Below are positions 1 to 10,340 of a stretch of DNA of 64,000 bases, piece after piece. The notes beneath the pieces are model-generated. The model saw only the letters and a program-made list of their open reading frames with translations. It searched no databases and had not been told where the DNA came from. A program made the translations under genes and the position numbers. The stretch is taken from assembly GCF_029714405.1 (NCBI RefSeq), contig NZ_CP121650.1, positions 4,345,001 through 4,409,000 of the forward strand. The letters are read 5' to 3'. The stretch is from Bradyrhizobium sp. CB82 (GTDB lineage: Bacteria > Pseudomonadota > Alphaproteobacteria > Rhizobiales > Xanthobacteraceae). Each line of letters begins with the position of its first letter. Within the stretch, counting starts at the first letter, position 1.

Positions 1-233
1 TGGTCGAGAGCGCAATCATCGCAAAACCGTGTCCGGTGCTCGGCGAGCGCGTCCATGCGGTCGTCGTCACGCGCGAGGTGGTCGCGGTCGAGGCGCTGCA
101 GGCCTGGTGCGCCGAGCGGCTGTCCGACTACAAGGTGCCGGAGACGATTGTCCGCACCGCCGAGCCGCTGCCGCGCAACGCCAATGGCAAGGTGCTCAAG
201 CGGCAGTTGCGGGAGACACTGGCCGGGTCTTGA
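1..233 (+). CDS. Acyl-CoA synthetase / AMP-binding enzyme, C-terminal end (5'-truncated)
   Basis: Only the last 76 or so codons are present; the frame is open from base 3 to the TGA at 231. The protein shows the C-terminal subdomain of the class I adenylate-forming superfamily: a GERVHAVVV strand, then LSDYKVPETI and the PLPRNANGKVLKR segment, whose lysine contacts the acyl-adenylate in this family. Such enzymes activate a carboxylate with ATP and pass it to CoA. The substrate cannot be read from this fragment. The next gene begins 171 bases downstream, so the two need not be co-transcribed. Confidence 0.85.
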   Translation, partial: VESAIIAKPCPVLGERVHAVVVTREVVAVEALQAWCAERLSDYKVPETIVRTAEPLPRNANGKVLKRQLRETLAGS

Positions 234-404
234 GGGCGGCCGGAACCGACGGCGCCGCGGCGGGGTGGAAGGTTAACGCCTTGATCCGGCTCACTTTGCC
301 TTGCCACCGCCATATCGATAGCGTATCGCAGCCGCGACGCGGGGACGGATTTTCGACGCGAATGATCTGGCGCGCGCTCCCGGCCGGGCATGGGATTAAC
401 ATAA

Positions 405-1058
405 GTGTCTGAATTATTTGATGAAGTTGACGAGGAAGTACGCCGCGAGCAGCTCAAGAAGCTGTGGGACAAGTATTCGATCTACTTCATCGCCCTGATG
501 GTGCTGATCGTGGCCGCGGTCGGCGGCTGGCGCGGCTATCAGTATCTGGAGGCCAAGAAGGCCGCCGAGGCCGGCGCCGCCTTCGAAAAGGCCGTGGAGC
601 TGTCCGAGCAGAACAAGCACGCCGAGGCCGAGGCGGCCTTCACCGAGCTCGCGGCCAGGGCGCCGCGGGGCTATCGCACGCTGGCGCGCCTGCGCGCCGC
701 GGCCGAGGCCGCTGCACGCGATCCCAAGGCGGCCGTGAAGATGTATGACGATATCGCGGCCGACAGCAGCGCTGGTGCCGAGCAGCAGGCGCTCGCAAAA
801 CTCCGCGCTGCAGGGCTTCTGATCGACACGGCGTCCTATGCCGACATCCTGCAGCGGCTGGAGCCATCCGCCGCGGCCGGCTCGACCTTCCGCCATAGCG
901 CGCGTGAAATGCTCGCCCTGTCGGCCTGGCGCAATGGCGACGCGGCCGCCGCGCGCAAATGGCTGGATGCAATTGCCGAGGATGGTGAAACCCCGCCGGG
1001 CCTGCGCTCGCGCGCCGAGGCCTTGCAGGCTTTGCTGCCGCCGGTCGCCAAGAGCTGA
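405..1058 (+). CDS. Membrane-anchored TPR protein, YfgM-like
   Basis: 217 residues, GTG start. A charged N-terminal segment (FDEVDEEVRREQLKKLWDKY) is followed by a single membrane helix at about residues 26-48 and an alanine-rich helical periplasmic domain of the tetratricopeptide type. This is the architecture of YfgM, an ancillary SecYEG/periplasmic chaperone-network protein. The position two genes upstream of der fits, since yfgM-like genes precede der in many proteobacteria. No start upstream gives a better N-terminus. Topology and family are read by eye; the cellular role is inferred from the family. Confidence 0.75.
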   Translation: MSELFDEVDEEVRREQLKKLWDKYSIYFIALMVLIVAAVGGWRGYQYLEAKKAAEAGAAFEKAVELSEQNKHAEAEAAFTELAARAPRGYRTLARLRAAAEAAARDPKAAVKMYDDIAADSSAGAEQQALAKLRAAGLLIDTASYADILQRLEPSAAAGSTFRHSAREMLALSAWRNGDAAAARKWLDAIAEDGETPPGLRSRAEALQALLPPVAKS

Positions 1059-1088
1059 CGGCCCGAGAACAGTTGGACGAGACTTGAG

Positions 1089-1649
1089 ATGCGCCGTACG
1101 CAACGTTTGATCGCAGCCGCCGTTCTGATCGCCTTCTCGGGCCTCCTTGGCGGCTGCTCGAGCGGCGGGTTCGATCCGAGCGATCTCATGGACTGGCTCG
1201 ACACCAAGAAGAAGCTGCCGGGTGATCGCAAGCCGGTCTTCCCCGAGGGCGTGCCGGGCCTGGAGCAGGGCGTGCCGAGGGACCTCTACAAGGGCGCACA
1301 GCAGCAACAGGACCAGCAGAATGCGGACGCCGCTGCTGCCTCAGCACCACAGCCCGAGCCGCCGAAATCCGCCAAGGCCGCAAAGTCGAAGAAGACCAGG
1401 CAGCCTGCGGCAGCCACCGCTGCGCCGGCCGAGGCACCTGCTGGCGAAGTCGATGGCGAGACCCAGCCCGAAGCGGCGCCGCCCACTGCGGCGCCGCCGC
1501 CGAAGCGGAAGATCGTCCGCAAGCGCACCACCGCGCCGCAGCCGGATCAGGATCAGACCACCCAGCCCGCGCAATCGACCCAGACCACGCAGCAGCAGTC
1601 GCAGGGAGCTTTCCCGGCGCCGATGCCGAGCGGCAGCTTCACACGCTGA
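1089..1649 (+). CDS. Putative lipoprotein with Pro/Ala/Gln-rich tail
   Basis: 186 residues. The signal peptide ends in the lipobox LLGGC with Cys23 as the predicted lipidated residue. A short ordered part (about 24-80, with LMDWLDTKKKLPGDRK and FPEGVPGLEQGVP) precedes a long low-complexity tail rich in Pro, Ala, Lys and Gln, likely unstructured in the periplasm. It lies 30 bases after the TPR gene and 50 before der, the slot where many proteobacteria carry bamB, but it shows no beta-propeller repeats and is half the length of BamB. Function unknown. Confidence 0.75.
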   Translation: MRRTQRLIAAAVLIAFSGLLGGCSSGGFDPSDLMDWLDTKKKLPGDRKPVFPEGVPGLEQGVPRDLYKGAQQQQDQQNADAAAASAPQPEPPKSAKAAKSKKTRQPAAATAAPAEAPAGEVDGETQPEAAPPTAAPPPKRKIVRKRTTAPQPDQDQTTQPAQSTQTTQQQSQGAFPAPMPSGSFTR

Positions 1650-1699
1650 CATTTTTCACTGCATTGACAGGCGCAGCCCCGGCAGCGCACGAATGACCA

Positions 1700-3082
1700 A
1701 TGTCCTTTACGATCGCCATCATCGGCCGGCCCAATGTCGGAAAGTCGACGCTGTTCAACCGCCTGGTGGGACAGAAGCTCGCGCTCGTCGATGACCTGCC
1801 CGGGGTGACCCGCGACCGCCGCGAGGGCGATGCGAAGCTCGGCGATCTTGCATTCACCATCATCGACACGGCCGGTCTCGACGAAGGCGCCAGGGGTTCG
1901 CTGACCGCGCGGATGCAGGAGCAGACTGAGACCGCGATCGCGCAAGCCGACGCGCTGTTCTTCGTCATCGACGCGCGCGTCGGCCTCACGCCGACCGATC
2001 GTGCCTTCGCCGATTTCGCGCGCCGCGCCAACAAGCCGGTGCTGCTGGTTGCCAACAAGAGCGAGGGCAAGCATGGCGATGCCGGCGCGATGGAAGCCTT
2101 TGCGCTGGGCCTCGGCGATCCCATCCAGATTTCCGCCGAGCACGGCGAGGGCATGGGCGAGCTCTACGATGCCCTGAGCCGGCTGATGCCGGAGCCGCCC
2201 GAGGAGGATGAAGCCGAGGACGAGGAGGAGCTGTCCGAGGAGGAGGCTGCAAGGCGTCCGATCCGGGTTGCGATCGTCGGCCGCCCCAATGCCGGCAAGT
2301 CGACGCTCATCAACCATCTGCTCGGTGAGGAGCGCCTCCTGACCAGCCCGGAGGCGGGCACCACGCGCGACTCGATCGCGGTCGAGATCAACTGGAAGGG
2401 GCGCGATTTCCGCGTGTTCGACACCGCGGGCCTGCGCCGCCGCTCGCGCATCGAGGAGAAACTGGAGAAGCTCTCGGTCGCCGATGCCTTGCGCGCGGTG
2501 CGCTTTGCCGAAGTCGTCGTGCTGATGATGGATGCGCAGCACCGCTTCGAGGAGCAGGATCTGCGCATCGCCGATCTGATCGAGCGCGAGGGCCGCGCTG
2601 TCGTGCTCGCGGTCAACAAATGGGATCTGATGGAGAGCAGGGGCGGCGGCGCGATCTCCAATTTGCGCCGCGATGCCGATCACTGGCTGCCGCAGGTCAA
2701 GGGCGTGCCGATCGTCGCCGTCTCCGGCTTGATGGGCGAGGGCATCGACCGTCTGATGCAGGCGATCCAGGACGCCTATGCCGTCTGGAACAGGCGCGTG
2801 CCGACGTCGGCGTTGAACCGCTGGTTCGAGCAGGCGATCCAGGCGAACCCCCCGCCGGCGGTTTCGGGGCGCAGGCTGAAGCTCAACTACATCACCCAGA
2901 CCAAGGCGCGCCCGCCGAGCTTCGTGCTGTTCTGCTCGCGCGCCGACGCCGTGCCGCAGGCCTATCTGCGCTACCTCACCAACTCCCTGCGCGACGCCTT
3001 CGAGCTGCCGGGTACGCCGGTGCGGATCACGCTCCGCGAAAAGGCCAATCCATTTGCGCATAAGCGCAAGCGGCTGTCGTGA
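1700..3082 (+). CDS. der: Ribosome-associated GTPase Der (EngA)
   Basis: 460 residues with the two tandem GTPase domains diagnostic of Der. Domain 1 has the P-loop GRPNVGKST at 9-17, DTAGLDEG and NKSE. An acidic linker rich in Glu and Asp (around 170-188) follows. Domain 2 has [29 protein letters not shown] and NKWD. The C-terminal KH-like domain ends in the basic [13 protein letters not shown]. Der is an essential factor for assembly of the 50S subunit. The ATG at 1700 leads straight into the first beta strand. The gene is the last of the plus-strand run and is followed by a strong hairpin. Confidence 0.97.
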   Translation: MSFTIAIIGRPNVGKSTLFNRLVGQKLALVDDLPGVTRDRREGDAKLGDLAFTIIDTAGLDEGARGSLTARMQEQTETAIAQADALFFVIDARVGLTPTDRAFADFARRANKPVLLVANKSEGKHGDAGAMEAFALGLGDPIQISAEHGEGMGELYDALSRLMPEPPEEDEAEDEEELSEEEAARRPIRVAIVGRPNAGKSTLINHLLGEERLLTSPEAGTTRDSIAVEINWKGRDFRVFDTAGLRRRSRIEEKLEKLSVADALRAVRFAEVVVLMMDAQHRFEEQDLRIADLIEREGRAVVLAVNKWDLMESRGGGAISNLRRDADHWLPQVKGVPIVAVSGLMGEGIDRLMQAIQDAYAVWNRRVPTSALNRWFEQAIQANPPPAVSGRRLKLNYITQTKARPPSFVLFCSRADAVPQAYLRYLTNSLRDAFELPGTPVRITLREKANPFAHKRKRLS

Positions 3083-3128
3083 TTGGCGAAGGCGAGAACC
3101 GCCTTCTGTCGCCGATGGATGGATAGAA

Positions 3129-3161
3129 GGTGGGCACGGCGCCTTCGCGCCTTTGCCCACC
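3129..3161. terminator. Bidirectional hairpin between der and the binding-protein gene
   Basis: GGTGGGCA and GGCGC pair with GCGCC and TGCCCACC around a four-base loop, with a one-base/two-base internal loop. It sits in the 94-base gap between two convergent genes, so it can stop transcripts from both sides. No long U-run follows. Confidence 0.6.
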
Positions 3162-3176
3162 CTGCAGGAGCGCCGT

Positions 3177-4403
3177 TTACTTCTTCACCAACGGACACTC
3201 GCTCGCCTCGAGCGGCTTGGCGGCGTCTTCCGGTGTGATGGTGGCGACCAGCTTGTAGTAGTCCCACGGGCCCTTCGACTCTTCCGGCTTCTTCACTTCG
3301 AACAGGTAGGCCGGGATGATGTGGCGCCCGTCGACACGGAGGACGCCCTTGCCGAACACGGGATCGTCGGTCGGGATCTCCTTCATCTTGGCGACGACCT
3401 TTGCACCATCATGTGGATTGCCTCCGAGCGCTTCCATCGCCTTGAGGTAGTGCATCACGCCCGCATATACGCCCGCCGCATCCATCGAAGGCATCATGCC
3501 TTTCGGCGACAGCTTAGCGAAGCGTTTTGACCACTCGCGAGTTCGGTCGTTCAGGTCCCAGTAGAAGGACTCCGTGAAGGTCAGCCCCTGGGCCGTTTTC
3601 AGGCCGAGCGAATGCACGTCACTGATGAAAAGCAGAAGCGCTGCGAGCTTCTGGCCGCCAGCAACAATCCCGAATTCCGCGGCCTGCTTGATTGCGTTGG
3701 TGGTGTCACCGCCGGCATTGGCAAGTCCGATCACCTTCGCCTTGGAGGCCTGCGCCTGGAGCAGGAAGGACGAAAAATCCGGCGTGTTCAGAGGATGCCT
3801 GACGGCGCCCAGTACCTTGCCGCCATTGGCAGTGGCAACCGCCGCGGTATCGCGCTCGAGCGCGTGGCCGAAGGCATAGTCCGCGGTGAGGAAAAACCAG
3901 GTGTCGCCGCCCGCCTTCGTGAGTGCCTTGCCGGTGCCGTTGGCGAGCATGTAGGTGTCATAGGTGAACGAAATCGTGTTCGGCGTGCAGGCCTTGCCGG
4001 TCAGGTCGGCGGTCGCGGCACCAGAGTTGAGCAGGACCGAATTCTTCTCCTTGACGAGGTTGTTTACCGCGAGCGCCACGCCCGAATTCGGCGTGTCGGC
4101 GATGACGTCGACCTTGTCGGCGTCGATCCACTGCCGGGCGATGTTGACGCCGACGTCCGGCTTGTTCTGGTGGTCGCCGCTGACGACGTCGATGGTCCAG
4201 CCCTTGGCCTTCAGGCCCGAGTCTTCGACAGCCATCTTCGCCGCGGTGACCGAGTTCGGCCCGCCGATGTCGGCATAGAGGCTCGACATGTCGTTCAACA
4301 CGCCGATCTTGATGTTCTTGTCTTGGGCGGAAGCCGAGGTGGCGAAGCCGAGGCCGGCACAGGTCAACAGCGCGGCATAGCGCCACGCGCGCAAATTTTT
4401 CAT
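3177..4403 (-). CDS. ABC transporter substrate-binding protein, branched-chain amino acid type
   Basis: 408 residues, beginning with a Sec signal peptide that ends TSASA at about residue 26. The mature part opens with KNIKIGVLNDMSSLYADIGG, typical of the LivJ-like family (Peripla_BP_6), and is the right length. A GGAGG ribosome site lies 8 bases before the ATG. Such proteins capture small amphipathic ligands in the periplasm and deliver them to a LivHMGF-type permease. No permease or ATPase genes lie nearby, so it is an orphan binding protein here, which is common in Rhizobiales. The ligand cannot be named. Confidence 0.9.
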   Translation of the reverse strand: MKNLRAWRYAALLTCAGLGFATSASAQDKNIKIGVLNDMSSLYADIGGPNSVTAAKMAVEDSGLKAKGWTIDVVSGDHQNKPDVGVNIARQWIDADKVDVIADTPNSGVALAVNNLVKEKNSVLLNSGAATADLTGKACTPNTISFTYDTYMLANGTGKALTKAGGDTWFFLTADYAFGHALERDTAAVATANGGKVLGAVRHPLNTPDFSSFLLQAQASKAKVIGLANAGGDTTNAIKQAAEFGIVAGGQKLAALLLFISDVHSLGLKTAQGLTFTESFYWDLNDRTREWSKRFAKLSPKGMMPSMDAAGVYAGVMHYLKAMEALGGNPHDGAKVVAKMKEIPTDDPVFGKGVLRVDGRHIIPAYLFEVKKPEESKGPWDYYKLVATITPEDAAKPLEASECPLVKK

Positions 4404-4459
4404 CGTATTTCCTCCAACTGTTGATGCCGGGACGGCCCTCTTGGATGGGGGGCTTTTGA

Positions 4460-4499
4460 CTATCGGCGCGATCGGTCACGATCTTGATGTGTCCGATAG
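4460..4499. promoter_or_regulatory. Inverted repeat CTATCGG-N26-CCGATAG upstream of the binding-protein gene
   Basis: Perfect 7-bp arms, centred about 76 bases before the ATG of the binding-protein gene on the minus strand. The region between the arms contains further GATC-rich partial symmetry. It could be an operator for a regulator of this orphan transporter component. No regulator gene is adjacent, so this is only suggestive. Confidence 0.25.
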
Positions 4500-4628
4500 C
4501 GTGTCTTGATGCTTGCGGCAATGCGCCAATCGTAGCGATCCGGCCGATCGGTTAACCCGATCGTCCGATGCTGACTTAAATTTCATCAATCGGCCGCGTG
4601 TCCGCCTGGCGGCCAGCATGCGCGGGCG

Positions 4629-5369
4629 TCAGGCCGGCGGGCGGAAGCTCATCAGCGTGCGCGTCTTGTAGTCGTAGAATTTGCCGGTTTCCGCCCAGCC
4701 GGGCGCGCACATCGGCACGATGAACTCGGCGGCCTGCTCGGGCGTGTCGAGCGTTGAGGGATCCTCGCCCGGCATCAGCGTTGCACGCATGCGGGTGCGA
4801 ATCGGCCCGGGATTGAACAGGTTGACGCGCAGTTTCGTGCTCGCGGTCTCCTGCGCCCAGGCGCGCGCCAGCGTTTCCAGCGCGGCCTTGGAGGCGGCGT
4901 AGGGGCCGACATAGGCCGTCGCCTTGTTGGCTGCGCCCGAGGTGATGAACACCGCGCGGCCGGCGTCGGATTGTTTCAGCAGCGGCTCCATGCAGCGGAT
5001 GAGCTGGAAATTCGCCGACACGTTGATCGCCATCACGTCGGTGAAGGTCTTCAGTTCGATGTGGCCGAGCGGCGAAGAGGGGCCGAGCACGCCGGCATTG
5101 CCGACGAGAATGTCGAGCTTGCCATGGCGCTCATGCAGCGCGGCGCCGAGCCGCGCGATACCGTCGAAGTCGGTGAGGTTGAGCGGCACCAGCGTGGCGT
5201 TGCTGCCTGCTTTCCGGATCTCGTCGTCGAGTTCTTCCAGCCCGCCCTGCGTGCGCGCGACCGCGATGATGTGCGCGCCGGCTTTCGCCAGCGCGATTGC
5301 GGTGGCGTAGCCGATGCCGCGCGAGGCGCCGGTGACGAGAGCGATGCGGTTGGCGAGGAGGTTTGTCAT
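4629..5369 (-). CDS. Short-chain dehydrogenase/reductase (SDR)
   Basis: 246 residues, classical SDR length. The NAD(P)-binding motif TGASRGIGYA lies at about 14-23, followed by the NAG motif (GNAGVLG), the catalytic Ser in VFITSGAANK and the YAASK active-site Tyr/Lys. The C-terminal part (FNPGPIRTRMRA) matches the SDR substrate loop. It reduces or oxidises a carbonyl or alcohol with NAD(P); the substrate is unknown. It lies downstream of purF in the same direction, separated by a palindromic repeat, an arrangement I associate with Rhizobiales. Confidence 0.9.
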   Translation of the reverse strand: MTNLLANRIALVTGASRGIGYATAIALAKAGAHIIAVARTQGGLEELDDEIRKAGSNATLVPLNLTDFDGIARLGAALHERHGKLDILVGNAGVLGPSSPLGHIELKTFTDVMAINVSANFQLIRCMEPLLKQSDAGRAVFITSGAANKATAYVGPYAASKAALETLARAWAQETASTKLRVNLFNPGPIRTRMRATLMPGEDPSTLDTPEQAAEFIVPMCAPGWAETGKFYDYKTRTLMSFRPPA

Positions 5370-5417
5370 GGCGGGGTTTTACAGGCGTGGATGACCGGCA
5401 CAAGCCCCCCGCCACAA

Positions 5418-5491
5418 CGTCATTCCGGGGCGGTCCGCAGGACCGAACCCGGGATCTCGAAATTCGTCCGGCGGACCGCCCCGGGATGACG
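5418..5491. repeat. 74-bp palindromic intergenic repeat
   Basis: The left arm CGTCATTCCGGGGCGGTCCGC (5418-5438) and the right arm (5471-5491) are inverted copies with one mismatch in 21, around a 32-base loop. It fills the gap between purF and the SDR gene. Elements of this form are scattered between genes in Bradyrhizobium genomes as far as I recall. It could fold in RNA and end or stabilise the purF transcript. Confidence 0.75.
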
Positions 5492-5500
5492 CCGTCGGCG

Positions 5501-7021
5501 TCAGCTCGCTTCAGCCAGCAGCGACAACTGCCGCGGCTGCTGTTCGGTCTGAGTCTGGTCGGTGAGATGCGTCGGATAGGCGCCGGTAAAACAGTGATCC
5601 GAAAACTTCGGATTGGCCGGGTCGCGGCCGGGCTCGCCCATTGCGCGGTACATGCCGTCGATCGACAGGAAGGCGAGCGAGTCCGCGCCGATGATCTCGC
5701 GCATCTCTTCGAGCGAGTGTGTTGCCGCGAGCAGGCCGCCGCGATCGGGCAGATCGATGCCGTAGTAATCGGGATAGAGGATCGGGGGCGAGGCGAGACG
5801 GAAGTGCACTTCGGTCGCGCCCGCATCGCGCATCATGCGCACGATCTTCTTCGAGGTGGTGCCGCGCACCAGCGAGTCGTCGATCAGGATGATGCGCTTG
5901 CCTTCGATCGCGGCGCGGTTCGCCGAGTGCTTCATGCGCACGCCGGATTCGCGGATCGCCTGCGTCGGCTGGATGAAGGTGCGGCCGACATAATGGTTGC
6001 GGATGATGCCGAGCTCGAACGGCACGCCGGAAAACTGGCTGTAGCCGACCGCGGCGGGCACGCCGGAATCCGGCACCGGCACCACCACGTCGACCGGCAC
6101 GTGGCTCTCCCTGGCGAGCTGCGCGCCAAACGCCTTGCGGACCTCGTAGACCGAGCGGCCGTGGACAATGGAATCCGGACGGGAAAAATAGATGTATTCG
6201 AAGATGCAGGGCCGCGGGGCCATTGGCGGGAACGGCTTGTGGACGTCCTGGCCGCTCTCGTCGAAAACAATGACTTCGCCGGGCTCGATGTCGCGCACGA
6301 AGCGCGCGCCGATGATATCGAGGGCGCAGGTCTCCGACGTCAGGATCGGACAGCCGTCGAGCTCGCCGAGCACCAGCGGCCGGATGCCGCGCGGATCGCG
6401 TGCGCCCACCAGCTTCTTGTTGGTCAGCGACACCAGCGCATAGGCGCCTTCGATTTCACGCAGCGCGTCGATGTAGCGTTCGATGAAGCGGGCGCGCTTG
6501 GAGCGCGCGACCAGATGCAGGATCACCTCGGTGTCGGTGGTCGACTGCATCATCGCGCCGTTCTTGACGAGCTCGCGGCGCAGCGTCAGTCCGTTGGTGA
6601 GGTTGCCGTTATGGGCGACCGCGAGGCCGCCCGCGTTCAGCTCGGCGAACAGCGGCTGCACGTTACGCAGGATCGTGGCGCCGGTCGTGGAGTAGCGGAC
6701 ATGGCCGACTGCGACACTGCCGGGCAGGCGGTCGATCACCTCGTGGCGGGAGAAGGTGTCGCCGACGAGACCGAGGCGACGTTCGCTATGAAATCTGTTG
6801 CCGTCGTAAGAAACTATACCCGCGGCTTCCTGACCGCGGTGCTGAAGGGCGTGGAGGCCGAGGGCGGTAATGGCAGCGGCGTCGGGGTGGCCGTAGATGC
6901 CGAATACGCCGCATTCCTCGCGTAGCGTATCCCCCTCGAGATCGTCCTGAAGCTCGAGCCCGGCCGGGGGGAGGTCGAGATCAAGCTGGGCGTTCCAGTC
7001 GGGGTTTTGCATCTCGTCCAT
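5501..7021 (-). CDS. purF: Amidophosphoribosyltransferase
   Basis: 506 residues from the ATG at 7021, chosen because AGAGG lies 5 bases before it; a TTG seven codons earlier is open but poorly placed. The short leader ends at Cys37 in EECGVFG, the nucleophile that becomes residue 1 after propeptide removal in this family. The N-terminal glutamine amidotransferase half is followed by a phosphoribosyltransferase half with the PRPP loop ILIDDSLVRGTTS. It makes 5-phosphoribosylamine, the first committed step of purine synthesis. It follows cvpA as in many proteobacteria; purM and purN lie near 58 kb. Confidence 0.97.
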   Translation of the reverse strand: MDEMQNPDWNAQLDLDLPPAGLELQDDLEGDTLREECGVFGIYGHPDAAAITALGLHALQHRGQEAAGIVSYDGNRFHSERRLGLVGDTFSRHEVIDRLPGSVAVGHVRYSTTGATILRNVQPLFAELNAGGLAVAHNGNLTNGLTLRRELVKNGAMMQSTTDTEVILHLVARSKRARFIERYIDALREIEGAYALVSLTNKKLVGARDPRGIRPLVLGELDGCPILTSETCALDIIGARFVRDIEPGEVIVFDESGQDVHKPFPPMAPRPCIFEYIYFSRPDSIVHGRSVYEVRKAFGAQLARESHVPVDVVVPVPDSGVPAAVGYSQFSGVPFELGIIRNHYVGRTFIQPTQAIRESGVRMKHSANRAAIEGKRIILIDDSLVRGTTSKKIVRMMRDAGATEVHFRLASPPILYPDYYGIDLPDRGGLLAATHSLEEMREIIGADSLAFLSIDGMYRAMGEPGRDPANPKFSDHCFTGAYPTHLTDQTQTEQQPRQLSLLAEAS

Positions 7022-7043
7022 CGCGCCTCTCTTCGGGCTCAAT

Positions 7044-7673
7044 TCAACGCGCCGCGGGTTTCTCGATCAGCTTCTTAAGGCTGTCACGAGCCGGTTTACT
7101 GTAGCCGTCGCTGCCGCCCGCAGGCTGCTGCTCGGTATCAGCTTGATCATCATCTGGTTTGTTTTTCTTGAATCTCTTCAAGATGGTGTTCTCGGGATCA
7201 TCCGGCAAGAGCGACATCAGCCAATCCCCGGTTCCCTGCAAGACCAACCGGGATTTGGCTCCCGTGACCCAGTCCGGGCGCTGCTTGTCCGGGACCAGCC
7301 AGGTGAAGAACAGGAAAGCGACCACGACGATCAGGAGGCCGCGGGCAAGGCCGAACAGGAAGCCCAGGGTGCGGTCCAGGGCGCCGATCCGGGAATCCAG
7401 GATCATATCGGAGATCCGCACCGTGATCACGGACACGACGATCAGCGTGCCCACGAAGACGCCGGCCACAACCACGACGCTCGCGACCGTGTCGTTGTTG
7501 AAATAGGTCTTTGCGGTCGGCAGCAGCTTCGAGAATGAATAAAGCGTCACGATCGCGGCTGCGCCCCAGGCCGCGATCGACAGGATTTCGCGCATGAAGC
7601 CGCGGACCATGGCAAGCAGGCCCGAGATCAACATCACACCGAGCAGGATCAGATCGAGGAGTGTAATCGGCAT
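7044..7673 (-). CDS. cvpA: CvpA family membrane protein
   Basis: 209 residues. Four hydrophobic helices occupy roughly the first 125 residues (for example LLDLILLGVMLISGLLAMVR and VASVVVVAGVFVGTLIVVSV), followed by a polar Lys/Asp/Gln-rich cytoplasmic tail. This is the CvpA fold, named from colicin V production in E. coli and linked to envelope homeostasis. It lies immediately upstream of purF, 22 bases from its ATG, the conserved cvpA-purF order. The exact molecular role is not settled for the family. Confidence 0.9.
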   Translation of the reverse strand: MPITLLDLILLGVMLISGLLAMVRGFMREILSIAAWGAAAIVTLYSFSKLLPTAKTYFNNDTVASVVVVAGVFVGTLIVVSVITVRISDMILDSRIGALDRTLGFLFGLARGLLIVVVAFLFFTWLVPDKQRPDWVTGAKSRLVLQGTGDWLMSLLPDDPENTILKRFKKNKPDDDQADTEQQPAGGSDGYSKPARDSLKKLIEKPAAR

Positions 7674-7840
7674 CGGCTGGTCTGGTCCGCTCGTACTCTC
7701 AAAGGTGCTCAGCGAATCGGTGTTTTGGCCGCCGCCCTAAGTGACGGGCAGACGGTGTTCCCGGCAAGTCTGGAACCACGCAATCCCATGCTGCTTTGTG
7801 ACGGCTGTATAGCGGCGGGGCCGGAGATCGTCACCTCCAG

Positions 7841-9253
<1,413 letters not shown>

Positions 9254-9287
9254 GGGGACTGATGAATCGGGGACTGGTGAATCGGTG

Positions 9288-10016
9288 TCAGGGGGATTGC
9301 GTGGCGTTCCATAGCATGGAGAGTCCCGCCGCGACCATGATGGCGTCCATCACCAGGCGGAACACGTCCGGCTTCATGTGCAGCACGAAGCGCTTGGCGA
9401 TGAATGCGCCGAACATCAGCGAGGAGCCCGCGATGAGGCCTTTGATTGCGACGTCGCCGGTCAGCGCGCCGAATCGTTCGAAGGTCACGGATTTCGACAG
9501 GTAGAGGCCGAGCGAGGAGGCAGCTTCGGTCGCGAGGAAGGCGCCCTTGGTCAGGCCGTAGAACAGGAACAGCGGCACGCTAAGGGGGCCCGTCGAAACC
9601 ACAATGCCGGTGAGATAGCCGATGGCCGCGCCACCGATCGCCAGATGCCAGAGATTGGCTTTCAGATTGTGCCGCGCGAGCCAATGCCGCGCCGGCACCA
9701 TCGCGATGAGGAAGATGCCGATCGCAAGATCGACCGCGCGCGAGGGCAGCGCGAGCAGCGTCCGTGCGCCGAGCGCTGCGGCGGGAATGCCGGTGATGGA
9801 ATAGGCCGCGCACGCCTTCCAGTCGACCTCTCGCCACCAGGCGAGGATCCGCGACAGGTTCGCCATCACGGCCGCGACCGCCATGATCGGCACCGCCTCC
9901 TTCGGCCCATATTCATAGACCAGCACCGGCATCAGCATGATCGACGACCCCGTGCCGACGATGCCCGAAATGGTGCCGGCGATCAGGCCGACGATGAGGA
10001 CGAAGAGGAAGGCCAA
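9288..10016 (-). CDS. TSUP family permease (TauE/SafE type)
   Basis: 242 residues, TTG start with GGAG 8 bases upstream. About seven or eight hydrophobic helices. The N-terminal LIAGTISGIVGTGSSIMLMP matches the first inverted half of TauE/SafE proteins, and GLTKGAFLATEAASSLGLYL matches the second. Members export sulfite, sulfoacetate or related anions, or take up other organosulfur compounds; the substrate here is unknown. No sulfur-metabolism gene is adjacent. Two further in-frame ATGs exist inside the first 30 codons but would cut the first helix. Confidence 0.85.
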   Translation of the reverse strand: MAFLFVLIVGLIAGTISGIVGTGSSIMLMPVLVYEYGPKEAVPIMAVAAVMANLSRILAWWREVDWKACAAYSITGIPAAALGARTLLALPSRAVDLAIGIFLIAMVPARHWLARHNLKANLWHLAIGGAAIGYLTGIVVSTGPLSVPLFLFYGLTKGAFLATEAASSLGLYLSKSVTFERFGALTGDVAIKGLIAGSSLMFGAFIAKRFVLHMKPDVFRLVMDAIMVAAGLSMLWNATQSP

Positions 10017-10133
10017 GGCGAGGGCTCCGGGAATCGGGGAAGTGTAGCCGGGCGAGCCGATGTCGGCGAATGCGGGAAGGCTGGAGTGCTTCGCTTAGCT
10101 CGCAATGGCGCTGCTCACCCCGTCATGCCGAGG

Positions 10134-10150
10134 GGCTCGCGAAGCGAGCC
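10134..10150. repeat. Short hairpin GGCTCGC-GAA-GCGAGCC in a 324-base gap
   Basis: A perfect 7-bp stem with a three-base loop inside a gene-free stretch (10017-10340). The flanks (CCCCGTCATGCCGAGG, CCTCGAAGGATGA) match a style of dispersed repeat I recall from Bradyrhizobium. The rest of the gap holds no convincing gene; it should also contain the promoter of the following GFA gene. Confidence 0.5.
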
Positions 10151-10340
10151 TCGAAGGATGAACGGCCTGAAGCGGCGGGGCTGTCGGGCGCGACGCCAGC
10201 GGCCATCGTCCGACGCTACCGCGAAAGGGCGCCGCGAACGCCAAGCGACTGTCCGCAAACCAGGCAGTGCGCCGCAACACCTGCTGACAGCATGTTGGCA
10301 GCAGGCTTCGGCTATGACCATCTCCTGACATTTTCGAGAG

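Noticed and set aside
1553..3160. A 535-codon open frame on the minus strand opposite der
   Set aside because: It is fully antisense to a well-recognised GTPase gene, has Arg/Ala/His-rich composition typical of antisense frames in GC-rich DNA and no family likeness.
5363..6925. A 520-codon plus-strand open frame opposite purF
   Set aside because: Antisense shadow. The purF frame carries all catalytic motifs; this one is His/Arg/Ala-rich without motifs.
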